Source: Sphingomonadales bacterium
GTDB taxonomy: Bacteria; Pseudomonadota; Alphaproteobacteria; Sphingomonadales; Sphingomonadaceae
Direction: 5' to 3'
Assembly (NCBI GenBank): GCA_018067055.1
Contig: JAGPVK010000378.1
Location: 1-5,025, forward strand
DNA: 5,025 bases
Both the position numbers and the translations under genes were made by a program. The notes beneath the pieces are model-generated. The model was not told the origin of the DNA. It did not search any database and worked only from the letters and a program-made list of their open reading frames with translations. Below, in pieces: positions 1-4,984 of this stretch (position 1 is the stretch's first letter; each line of letters starts with the position of its first letter).

Positions 1-751
1 TGCCATGATAAGACGGATTCGGCTGGTTGAGGAAGGCGAATTTTTCGCTCTTGGTCCAGTCGAACTTGCCGCTGTCGATGATCAGGCCAGCGATGCTGTT
101 GCCGTGCCCGCCAAGGAACTTGGTGCCGCTTTCGACGACAATATCCGCGCCATGTTCGATCGGACGGCAGAGCACCGGCGAGGCCATCGTATTGTCGACC
201 ACCAGCGGAATACCGGCCGCATGGGCGATATCGGCAATTGCGGCGATATCCTGCACAACGCCGCCCGGATTGGCGAGGCTCTCGATAAACACACAGCGCG
301 TGTCATCGGTAATCGCGCCCTTGACCTCGTCCATATTGTCGGCGTCGACAAAGGTGACGTTCCAGCCGAATTTCTTCACCGAATGGGCGAGCTGGTTGAG
401 CGAGCCGCCATAGAGTTTCTTCGCCGCGACAATATGCGCGCCGGGGTCCATCAGCACATGGAAGACGATGATCTGCGCCGCATGGCCCGACGACACCGCC
501 AGCGCGCCAATGCCGCCCTCCATCGCCGCAATCTTGCCTTCCAGCGCGCCGTTGGTCGGGTTCATGATGCGGGTGTAGATATTGCCGAACGCATCGAGAT
601 TGAACAGGTCGGCGGCATGATCGACGTCGTCAAAAACATAAGACGCCGTCTGGTAGATCGGCGTGATCCGCGCATTGGTCGTCGGGTCCGGCTGCGTCCC
701 GGCGTGGACCGCCATGGTTTCGAGATGGGCGGTTTCGAGTGGATCGGTCAT
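1..751 (-). CDS. metY: O-acetylhomoserine sulfhydrylase (aminocarboxypropyltransferase), N-terminal 250 residues, cut by window edge
   Basis: This PLP enzyme makes homocysteine (or methionine) and acetate from O-acetylhomoserine and sulfide (or methanethiol) in the cytoplasm. The reading frame, translated on the minus strand, begins MTDPLETAHLETMAVHAG and is open to the window edge. Visible family landmarks are the YTR phosphate-binding motif (59-61), the SSGHAA segment (87-92), the PLP-stacking Tyr114 in KKLYGGS, Asp186 in VVDNTMASP, and the Schiff-base Lys211 in SGTKFLGGHGNSIAG. The GGHG after the lysine favours MetY over MetZ or cystathionine gamma-synthase. About 430 residues are usual, so roughly 40% is missing, only because the window ends. 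The start is supported by GGAG (plus-strand 759-762) seven bases upstream of the ATG. The gene is divergent from the peroxiredoxin. O-succinylhomoserine use cannot be excluded without the C-terminal half. Confidence 0.93.
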   Translation of the reverse strand, partial: MTDPLETAHLETMAVHAGTQPDPTTNARITPIYQTASYVFDDVDHAADLFNLDAFGNIYTRIMNPTNGALEGKIAAMEGGIGALAVSSGHAAQIIVFHVLMDPGAHIVAAKKLYGGSLNQLAHSVKKFGWNVTFVDADNMDEVKGAITDDTRCVFIESLANPGGVVQDIAAIADIAHAAGIPLVVDNTMASPVLCRPIEHGADIVVESGTKFLGGHGNSIAGLIIDSGKFDWTKSEKFAFLNQPNPSYHG

Positions 752-790
752 GAACAGGCTCCGTATAAGATGTGTAGCGGGACTATTGGA

Positions 791-868
791 TCGCGGTCTT
801 TTTTACCAGAGGCTTCGGGTCGTCGTCGCAAAAATATTGCCGTGGGGTCACACAGCCTGAAGCGGCAA
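791..868 (-). promoter_or_regulatory. Possible structured leader of metY (stem plus potential pseudoknot)
   Basis: On the minus strand upstream of metY, TTGCCG (pairing base 868-863) can pair with CGGCAA (842-837) around a 20-nt loop. Loop bases AGGCT (858-854) can pair with AGCCT (814-810) downstream, which would form an H-type pseudoknot. An alternative pairing GCTTC/GAAGC (863-859 with 816-812) competes with it. A run of six As follows. Alphaproteobacterial methionine genes are known to carry pseudoknotted SAM-II riboswitches, but I could not match this leader to the conserved SAM-II core. The short stems could arise by chance, so this is only a candidate. Confidence 0.18.
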
Positions 869-1006
869 AATCTGACGGGAACCGCGCCAGCCAGATTACG
901 GCTATTGATACATCTATTATCAGCCGACGATCCTGCCTATTATGAGCAATATGTGATGGTCAGTATCAATCGACAGCCACCACGTCACCCGATCCGGAGA
1001 ATAGTC

Positions 1007-1564
1007 ATGATCTTTCGTAAATCCGCACTGCTGCTTTCGCTGGCCGCCTGTTCTCTCGCGCCGGTTGCGGCACCGGCGGCCATGGCGGCGCTGAAAAGCG
1101 GGACCAAGGCGATGGATTTCACCACCCAGGCGGTGCTCGGCGGCCAGCCGTTTACCTTCAACCTGAAAAACGCGCTCAAAAAGGGGCCGGTCGTGCTCTA
1201 TTTCTATCCCAAGGCCTTCACCTCGGGCTGCACGATTGAGGCGAACCAGTTTGCCGAGGCGACCGAAGAATTCAACGCGATGGGCGCCACCGTCATCGGG
1301 ATCAGCGCCGACAATATCGAGACCTTGAAGAAATTCTCGGTCGAGGAATGCCGCAACAAGTTCGCGGTCGCGGTTGGCAGCAAGAAGGTGATCAAGGCCT
1401 ATGACGCCAATCTGCCGGTGCTCGGCGGCTCCAACCGCACCACCTATATCATCGCGCCCGACGGCAAGATCATCTGGAGCCACAGCTCGCTCAACGTGAA
1501 GGGCCATGTGCCGGGTGCGCTCGCCGGGGTGAAGGCGTGGCAGGCGGCGATGGCGGGAAAATAG
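1007..1564 (+). CDS. Exported BCP/PrxQ-type peroxiredoxin (thiol peroxidase)
   Basis: A 185-residue AhpC/TSA-type peroxiredoxin expected to reduce hydrogen peroxide or organic hydroperoxides outside the cytoplasm. The peroxidatic Cys75 lies in YPKAFTSGCTIEANQF, the counterpart of the P-x-x-x-T-x-x-C loop. The partner cysteine found five residues later in E. coli BCP is Asn80 here. The PrxQ alpha-3 resolving position (36 residues after) is Ser111, but Cys115 lies one helical turn on and may take that role. The N-terminus is MIFRKSALLLSLAACSLAP: LAAC at 12-15 fits a lipobox with Ser at +2, while a signal peptidase I site after AMA (25-27) is also possible. I chose the ATG at 1007 because GGAGA (996-1000) sits six bases upstream and the signal peptide starts there. 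The same frame is open far upstream, but that part is antisense to metY. The gene is followed by a strong terminator at 1601-1635 and transcribed alone. Confidence 0.9.
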   Translation: MIFRKSALLLSLAACSLAPVAAPAAMAALKSGTKAMDFTTQAVLGGQPFTFNLKNALKKGPVVLYFYPKAFTSGCTIEANQFAEATEEFNAMGATVIGISADNIETLKKFSVEECRNKFAVAVGSKKVIKAYDANLPVLGGSNRTTYIIAPDGKIIWSHSSLNVKGHVPGALAGVKAWQAAMAGK

Positions 1565-1600
1565 CCGAATCGCGGTTTCGCTGGATTTGAACAGCGCATG

Positions 1601-1635
1601 AAAAAGCCGGGCGAAATCCCTTCGCCCGGCTTTTT
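1601..1635. terminator. Bidirectional intrinsic terminator between convergent genes
   Basis: A perfect 15-bp inverted repeat, AAAAAGCCGGGCGAA (1601-1615) and its complement (1621-1635), encloses a 5-base loop. It gives a GC-rich stem with five Ts at the 3' end on both strands. It lies 36 bases after the peroxiredoxin stop and 38 bases beyond the PRC-barrel stop on the other strand, so it can end both transcripts. Confidence 0.92.
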
Positions 1636-1669
1636 ACTCAGATTACCGGAATTACTCAGATTACCGGAA
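1634..1669. repeat. Perfect 18-bp tandem duplication
   Basis: The unit TTACTCAGATTACCGGAA occurs twice with no spacer and no mismatch (1634-1651 and 1652-1669). It sits between the terminator stem (overlapping its last two bases) and the stop codon of the PRC-barrel gene at 1674. The unit therefore falls in the 3' untranslated region of that minus-strand mRNA. It is most simply a recent slippage duplication; no function is evident. Confidence 0.9.
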
Positions 1670-1673
1670 CAGC

Positions 1674-2039
1674 TTACCAGTAAGGGGCAACCGTCCAATA
1701 TTCGTAGACCTTCGTCTGATAGTTGCGGTCATGGGCGCGATCCGGTTCGTCGGCGCCAAAGCGCGGCGCGTCCATCAGCTGCTCCTTGGTCACATCGATG
1801 CGATAGCCATCAAGCTCGGTATCATAGTCCAGTTTCGACCAGGGAATGCTGTGCTTCTCGTCGCCGATGCCGAGGAAGCCGCCGGCCGAGATGATCACAT
1901 CAGTGACATTGCCGCCGCGCTTGTCGATCAGCAGCTTGTCGACCTTGCCGATCTTGTCCTTGTCGACGCCATAGACCGTGGTGCCGTCGACGCGATCGCT
2001 GGCGATCACCGTGGTGTTTTTCTCATCCTGTAACATCAT
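1674..2039 (-). CDS. PRC-barrel domain protein
   Basis: A 121-residue soluble protein with one PRC-barrel domain at about residues 12-88. The hallmark is GGFLGIGDEKHSIPW (53-67), preceded by KIGKVDKLLIDKRGGNVTD (29-47), which matches the G-x-V-x-D-hydrophobic opening of the domain. The tail (91-121) is charged, then aromatic, ending VAPYW. PRC-barrel folds occur in the photosynthetic reaction-centre H subunit and in RimM; free-standing bacterial copies are of unknown function and often stress-induced. Two adjacent Met codons begin the gene (2039 and 2036). The strong AGGAG (plus-strand 2046-2050) is six bases from the first and nine from the second, so the first is chosen, but the choice is open. 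The gene has its own EcfG-type promoter at 2125-2149 and converges with the peroxiredoxin on a shared terminator. No transmembrane segment or signal peptide is seen. Confidence 0.9.
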   Translation of the reverse strand: MMLQDEKNTTVIASDRVDGTTVYGVDKDKIGKVDKLLIDKRGGNVTDVIISAGGFLGIGDEKHSIPWSKLDYDTELDGYRIDVTKEQLMDAPRFGADEPDRAHDRNYQTKVYEYWTVAPYW

Positions 2040-2124
2040 TTGTCTCTCCTCTCGGGTTCGGGTGAAAACGACATGGCGGCCTTTTATAAGGGGGAAGGCC
2101 AGCGCCATGCCGCTATATGAAACC

Positions 2125-2149
2125 AACGGTCTGCCTCCAATTTCGTTCC
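2125..2149 (-). promoter_or_regulatory. EcfG-type general stress promoter of the PRC-barrel gene
   Basis: Read on the minus strand, GGAAC (2149-2145) is followed by exactly 16 bases and then CGTT (2128-2125). This is the published -35/-10 consensus for the alphaproteobacterial EcfG/SigT sigma factor controlled by the PhyR-NepR partner switch. Transcription would start around 2118, giving a 5' leader of about 80 bases before the ATG at 2039. A full nine-base match with the right spacer, correctly oriented ahead of a gene type often in this regulon, makes chance unlikely. Confidence 0.72.
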
Positions 2150-2313
2150 GAAAAATTCCTCAAAATCCGGTTTGACGAAAGCAGCGCGGCGACGAACGCC
2201 ATTGCCACGCGCGATGCCCGGGGCTTGCACCGGTCCCCGGTCACGATGCCGGCCGCCCGGGGGGTCTGGTCCCGGCCAATCCTGCGCCTGAGGAAATCCG
2301 CAAACCGACCAGA

Positions 2314-2371
2314 TTTTCAGGGTTTTTCGGATATTTTTGCAACTTTTTCGAAGCTGTGCGTTGACTATATG
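2314..2371 (+). promoter_or_regulatory. Phased T-tracts and weak promoter ahead of the PPOX-type gene
   Basis: Four T-runs (2314-2317, 2323-2327, 2334-2338, 2344-2348) have centres about 10 bases apart, the arrangement that bends DNA intrinsically. A -10-like TATATG (2366-2371) lies just downstream and would give a short leader that includes AAGGAG (2381-2386). No good -35 stands 16-18 bases before it; TTGCAA (2337-2342) is too far. The promoter is thus tentative, though the phasing is directly visible. Confidence 0.35.
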
Positions 2372-2394
2372 AACGCAAAAAAGGAGATTCCCCC

Positions 2395-2889
2395 ATGAGC
2401 AACAAAGATATGAACCAGACCCCCGATGCAGACGAAGTACGGGAAGAATTCTGGGAATCAATCGCCGACAGCCCGTTTGTCATGATCGCCCTCGATAGCG
2501 GCCACGGCCACGCGATCCCGATGCGCGCGCAGCTCGACAAGGACGCGAACAGCTCGATCTGGTTCTACACCTCCCGCGACAACCGGCTCGCCAAGGGCGG
2601 CCCTGCGATGATGCAATTTGTCGCCAAGGGCCACGATCTGTTTGCCTGCGTCTCCGGCACCCTGACCGAAGAGACCAGCGAAGCGCGAAAGGACAAGCAT
2701 TGGAGCAAAGCGGTCGAAGCCTGGTACGAGCAGGGCCGTCAGGACCCCAGCCTGCTGATGCTGCGCCTCGACCTGCGCGACGCGGAAATCTGGGAAGCCG
2801 ATCCCGGTGTCGTCGGCATGTTCAAGATGATGACCGGCATCACGATGAACGGCGACGAGATGGGCGATCATGCCAGGGTTGCGCTATAG
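2395..2889 (+). CDS. PPOX-type FMN-binding split-barrel protein, general stress protein 26 family
   Basis: A 164-residue cytoplasmic protein of the pyridoxamine-5'-phosphate-oxidase-like superfamily. Visible features are the opening helix DEVREEFWESIADSPFVMIA (13-32), the strand SIWFYTSRDNRLAKG (54-68) typical of the flavin-binding barrel, FACVSGTLTEE (83-93), and the block HWSKAVEAWYEQGRQDP (102-118) followed by LLMLRLDLRDAEIWE (120-134), which is diagnostic of the general stress protein 26 subgroup. Members bind FMN or FAD in vitro; their substrate is generally unknown, and true PLP synthesis is unlikely. Length is normal. The ATG at 2395 has AAGGAG eight bases upstream. It is divergent from the PRC-barrel gene and followed by a long hairpin at 2916-3006, so it is probably monocistronic. 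Confidence 0.9.
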   Translation: MSNKDMNQTPDADEVREEFWESIADSPFVMIALDSGHGHAIPMRAQLDKDANSSIWFYTSRDNRLAKGGPAMMQFVAKGHDLFACVSGTLTEETSEARKDKHWSKAVEAWYEQGRQDPSLLMLRLDLRDAEIWEADPGVVGMFKMMTGITMNGDEMGDHARVAL

Positions 2890-2915
2890 CGGCCAGCGCC
2901 ATCTGACAGCAGTTC

Positions 2916-3006
2916 GCGGGGGCCGCAGAAGAACGGAATGAAGCGAGCGCCGGCATCACAGGCCGGACCAGTAACTCGCTTTGCTCCCGCCTTCTGCGGC
3001 CCCCGC
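2916..3006. repeat. 91-nt long palindromic element / branched hairpin with trailing T-run
   Basis: The outer arms, 2916-2931 (GCGGGGGCCGCAGAAG) and 2991-3006, are perfect 16-base complements. In the same register, positions 2935-2937 pair with 2985-2987 and AAGCGAG (2941-2947) pairs with CTCGCTT (2975-2981). Inside, CCGGC (2950-2954) pairs with GCCGG (2962-2966). CAGCAG (2907-2912) and CTGCTG (3021-3026) could extend the base. A TTTTT run (3007-3011) follows the right arm, so on the plus strand it could terminate the PPOX-type gene, whose stop is 26 bases away. Its length and nested arms exceed an ordinary terminator and suggest a dispersed palindromic repeat (REP/REPIN- or MITE-like) or a structured RNA. 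No target-site duplication is evident. Confidence 0.8.
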
Positions 3007-3025
3007 TTTTTCTTGATAAGCTGCT

Positions 3026-3050
3026 GCAACAAATCCATCGTCGGCGCGTT
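3026..3050 (+). promoter_or_regulatory. Possible EcfG-like promoter giving a leaderless mgtC transcript
   Basis: GCAAC (3026-3030), 16 bases, then CGTTT (3047-3051) matches the EcfG consensus except for one base in the -35 (GGAAC expected). The start of transcription would fall within a few bases of the ATG at 3059. That fits the absence of any Shine-Dalgarno sequence there. The mismatch is at a well-conserved position, so this is tentative. Confidence 0.33.
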
Positions 3051-3058
3051 TCTTTGCC

Positions 3059-3544
3059 ATGACGGATATACTAGCCGGACCCGACACAATAACCTGGGCG
3101 GAGGCGCTGTGGCGGCTCGCTGCTGCAACCCTGCTGCCCTTCCTGATCGGGCTCGAGCGGTTCATCCGCCGCAAGCCGATCGACTTCCGCCCCTTCGTGA
3201 TCATCTCGATTGCCGCCTGCGCGCTGGCGATCGGCGCGATGGAACTGCTCGAATCGACGCAGGATCCGCAGAGCGACATCGACCCCAGCCGCGTCTTCGA
3301 GGGCGTGATCACCGGCATCGGCTTTCTCGGCGCCGGCGCGATGTTCCGCGAGGGCAGCTTCGTCCAGGGCGCGGGCTCTGCGGCGTCGATCTGGGCGGCG
3401 GGCGCGATCGGGCTGATCTGCGGTTTCGGCGAAATCTGGCTGGCCGCGATCATCACCGCCGTCATCCTCACCGTCCTGATCACCAGCGCGCCCTTCACCG
3501 CGCACTGGGACCCGGGCGAAGAAAGCGGAAAGCCGCCGTCCTGA
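3059..3544 (+). CDS. MgtC/SapB-family inner-membrane protein
   Basis: A 161-residue protein with only the membrane domain of the MgtC/SapB family. Hydrophobic segments lie at about 15-32, 45-62, 79-96, 105-122 and 126-143. Family signatures are LIGLER (29-34), followed by the basic loop RRKPIDFRPF, then GVITGIGFLGAGAMFREG (82-99), and AASIWAAGAIGL (108-119). The usual RGLTTAAS before the last block reads QGAGSAAS. The soluble C-terminal domain of Salmonella MgtC is absent, as in many family members. Salmonella MgtC aids growth at low magnesium and inside macrophages and acts on the F1Fo ATPase; whether this protein does so is unknown. The ATG at 3059 is the first start after in-frame stops at 3014-3019 and has no ribosome site. 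DUF3008 follows 41 bases after its stop, suggesting cotranscription. Confidence 0.9.
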   Translation: MTDILAGPDTITWAEALWRLAAATLLPFLIGLERFIRRKPIDFRPFVIISIAACALAIGAMELLESTQDPQSDIDPSRVFEGVITGIGFLGAGAMFREGSFVQGAGSAASIWAAGAIGLICGFGEIWLAAIITAVILTVLITSAPFTAHWDPGEESGKPPS

Positions 3545-3585
3545 CCAGTCCCCCTATTCACCACCAGCAAGCAAAGGAGAATGAC

Positions 3586-3777
3586 ATGCCAGCCCAATCC
3601 AAAGCCCAGCAACGCGCCGCCGGAGCGGCTCTGTCCGCCAAGCGCGGCGAGACCAGGGTCGGCGACCTCAAGGGCGCGTCAAAGGACATGTATGACAGCA
3701 TGACCGAAAAGGAGCTGGAGGATTTTGCCAGCACCGATCACGACGGCCTGCCCGAGAAAGTCGACGGCGACGACTAG
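3586..3777 (+). CDS. DUF3008 family small protein
   Basis: A 63-residue hydrophilic protein opening MPAQSKAQQRAAGAALSAKR, with KGASKDMYDSMTEKELEDFA (29-48) and HDGLPEKVD (52-60). This is the complete, conserved pattern of DUF3008, a short family of unknown function common in Proteobacteria. The N-terminal half is basic and Ala-rich, the C-terminus acidic; no membrane segment or cysteine is present. A strong AAGGAG (3574-3579) lies six bases before the ATG at 3586; an out-of-frame ATG at 3581 is too close to it to matter. It is probably translated from the mgtC message. Stress-related expression is my inference from its neighbours, not seen in the sequence. Confidence 0.9.
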   Translation: MPAQSKAQQRAAGAALSAKRGETRVGDLKGASKDMYDSMTEKELEDFASTDHDGLPEKVDGDD

Positions 3778-3804
3778 CCGCTGATAGCGCGACTAACGGG
3801 ACAC

Positions 3805-3840
3805 AAAAAAAAGCCGGGCGAAACCACTGTCGCCTGGCTT
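3805..3840 (-). terminator. Intrinsic terminator, stronger on the minus strand
   Basis: AAGCCGGGCGA (3811-3821) pairs with TCGCCTGGCTT (3830-3840) through 11 positions with one G-U, around an 8-base loop. Eight As at 3805-3812 become a T8 tract on the minus strand, while the plus-strand side has only interrupted Ts. It therefore suits minus-strand transcripts best (the TSUP gene, whose stop is about 190 bases away) and may also end the DUF3008 message from the other side. Confidence 0.78.
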
Positions 3841-4033
3841 CCTTGCTTGGAGCGCCTTTGCTGGCCCGTTGCACAGGGAGGGCGTCAGCTGCCCGCAGCA
3901 ATCAACCCGGCAAACCGGTTCTCGGGGTAATGGTGAATAAACTGACGGCCAAATTATCGGGGATGGGACGTCAGGAAACCTGCTTCCGGCCCCGCAGATC
4001 GCTCCGGAAAATTTTTATTGCGGGCACCACACC

Positions 4034-4984
4034 TCAACGCACCCAATTCAGCATGATCAAATACACCGCCGACAACACAATCCACGTCCCGTCCAGCGTC
4101 TTGAGCCTTCGCGCCCCCAGCCAGAGGGCAATCGGACGGGCCAGAAACGCCCCGAGCACCGCACCGGGTGCTGCCAGCAGCACGATCTCCCACGGCATCG
4201 TCCCCGCCTGAATATGCCAGACGCTGCCGACCAGCGCGCTGACCGATGAAATGACGCAGGCGGTGCCAGTGCACAGCAGCACCGGATAGTGGCGGATGAA
4301 CAGATAGAGCGCGACCAGTTCGCCGATGCCAACCGAAAACAGCGCGTTCAGCGCGCCGCCGGGAATGGCGATCAGCATCAGGATCGCTATGTCGACCTTC
4401 TCCAGCCGGGCGCGTTCCGGCCGGTTGTGGTTGATCGTCCACGTCGTGATGATCAGGGCAAGGCCCAGAAAGATCGAGAAAATCTTGTAGCCGAGCAATA
4501 TCAGATGCCCGTCGACCATGGTCAGCCGCTGCATCGCCCACATCGCCGGCAGCGCCAGGGCGAGCACGGCACAAATGACCATCGCATAGTCGCGCGGGCG
4601 AACACCGGCTTCTTTTGAGGATGGCGCAAGAACCGGCTGATGCAGCAAGCGGTCGGTCCAGCGCAGTCCGCCGATGGTCATGCCAAAGCTCTGGATCGCC
4701 ATCGACGCCGCGGTCACGCGCAGCGGGTCGAGCGTCATCACCCCGTGTTCGCGCAGCGCATTGAACACCGGCACAAACACCACCCCGCCGCCGGTGCCCG
4801 ATGTATTGGCAATCACCGCCGCCAGCGCGCCGATGCCGGGGAGGAACCAGAGCTGGCCGAGCAGAGCGGGGTCGTAGCTCGCGAACAGCAATATGGCGAG
4901 ATAGAGTAGCACCAGAGCAGCGCCGCCAAATATGACCAGGTGGCCTGGTGCTGGCGTTGTTAATCGACGTCGGGGAATGTTCAT
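4034..4984 (-). CDS. TauE/SafE (TSUP) family membrane permease
   Basis: A 316-residue integral membrane protein of the sulfite exporter TauE/SafE family, which moves sulfite, sulfoacetate or other organic anions across the inner membrane; the substrate here cannot be told. Hydrophobic segments lie at about 17-35, 47-74, 88-106, 133-151, 161-182, 197-216, 218-232, 239-257, 265-286 and 299-314. The first-half signature is GALAAVIANTSGTGGGVVFVP (52-72), with the expected glycine cluster. The second-half counterpart, GGALNALFSVGIGELVALYL (209-228), is less glycine-rich, as is common. A cytosolic-looking loop rich in charge (183-196) splits the halves. The ATG at 4984 begins a basic N-terminus, MNIPRRR, suited to a cytoplasmic end. 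No clear ribosome site is seen in the 41 bases before it, so the start is less certain than the frame. It appears to be a single-gene unit. Confidence 0.88.
   Translation of the reverse strand: MNIPRRRLTTPAPGHLVIFGGAALVLLYLAILLFASYDPALLGQLWFLPGIGALAAVIANTSGTGGGVVFVPVFNALREHGVMTLDPLRVTAASMAIQSFGMTIGGLRWTDRLLHQPVLAPSSKEAGVRPRDYAMVICAVLALALPAMWAMQRLTMVDGHLILLGYKIFSIFLGLALIITTWTINHNRPERARLEKVDIAILMLIAIPGGALNALFSVGIGELVALYLFIRHYPVLLCTGTACVISSVSALVGSVWHIQAGTMPWEIVLLAAPGAVLGAFLARPIALWLGARRLKTLDGTWIVLSAVYLIMLNWVR

Larger units (their letters stand above)
2040..2394. other. Divergent intergenic region, 355 bp, no gene seen
   Basis: This gap separates the divergent PRC-barrel and PPOX-type genes. The left part holds the PRC-barrel ribosome site and EcfG-type promoter. 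The middle (about 2170-2290) is very GC-rich and contains a short hairpin, CCGGGG (2218-2223) with CCCCGG (2235-2240), without a T-run. The right part (2314-2394) turns T-rich, with phased T-tracts and the ribosome site of the next gene. Short open frames crossing it run into neighbouring genes and have no convincing ribosome site or family resemblance. Confidence 0.6.

Noticed and set aside
878..902. GGAAC (878-882) at the right distance for an EcfG promoter of the peroxiredoxin.
   Set aside because: The -10 position after 16 bases reads CGGC instead of CGTT, two mismatches in a four-base element, and the site is over 100 bases from the gene.
5..1006. A very long plus-strand open frame continuous with the peroxiredoxin, suggesting a 519-residue fusion protein.
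   Set aside because: Positions 5-751 are the antisense of metY, whose minus-strand translation has all the PLP-enzyme motifs. The upstream plus-strand peptide is Arg/Asp/His-rich, shadow-like, and the true start at 1007 has a ribosome site and signal peptide.
2218..2240. GC-rich hairpin CCGGGG/CCCCGG in the divergent intergenic region.
   Set aside because: Such short complements are expected by chance at this GC content; there is no T-run and no nearby gene end.
2938..3585. Long plus-strand frame upstream of and in frame with DUF3008, suggesting an N-terminal extension.
   Set aside because: It overlaps mgtC in another frame, is Arg-rich and low in family resemblance, and the DUF3008 ATG at 3586 has its own strong ribosome site and the canonical family N-terminus.
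2956..3612. A 218-residue minus-strand open frame opposite mgtC.
   Set aside because: It is the antisense of the well-supported MgtC membrane domain, crosses the palindrome, and shows no recognisable domain.
3984..4016. Small hairpin TTCCGG/CCGGAA (3984-3989 with 4004-4009) followed by TTTTT, terminator-like on the plus strand.
   Set aside because: Only six base pairs with a 14-base loop, and no plus-strand gene ends nearby. On the minus strand, where the TSUP gene ends, there is no T-run after it.
3841..4033. Gap between terminator and TSUP gene searched for a tRNA or small RNA gene.
   Set aside because: No cloverleaf, conserved T-arm sequence, promoter or strong hairpin could be made out; it looks like ordinary 3' flanking DNA.
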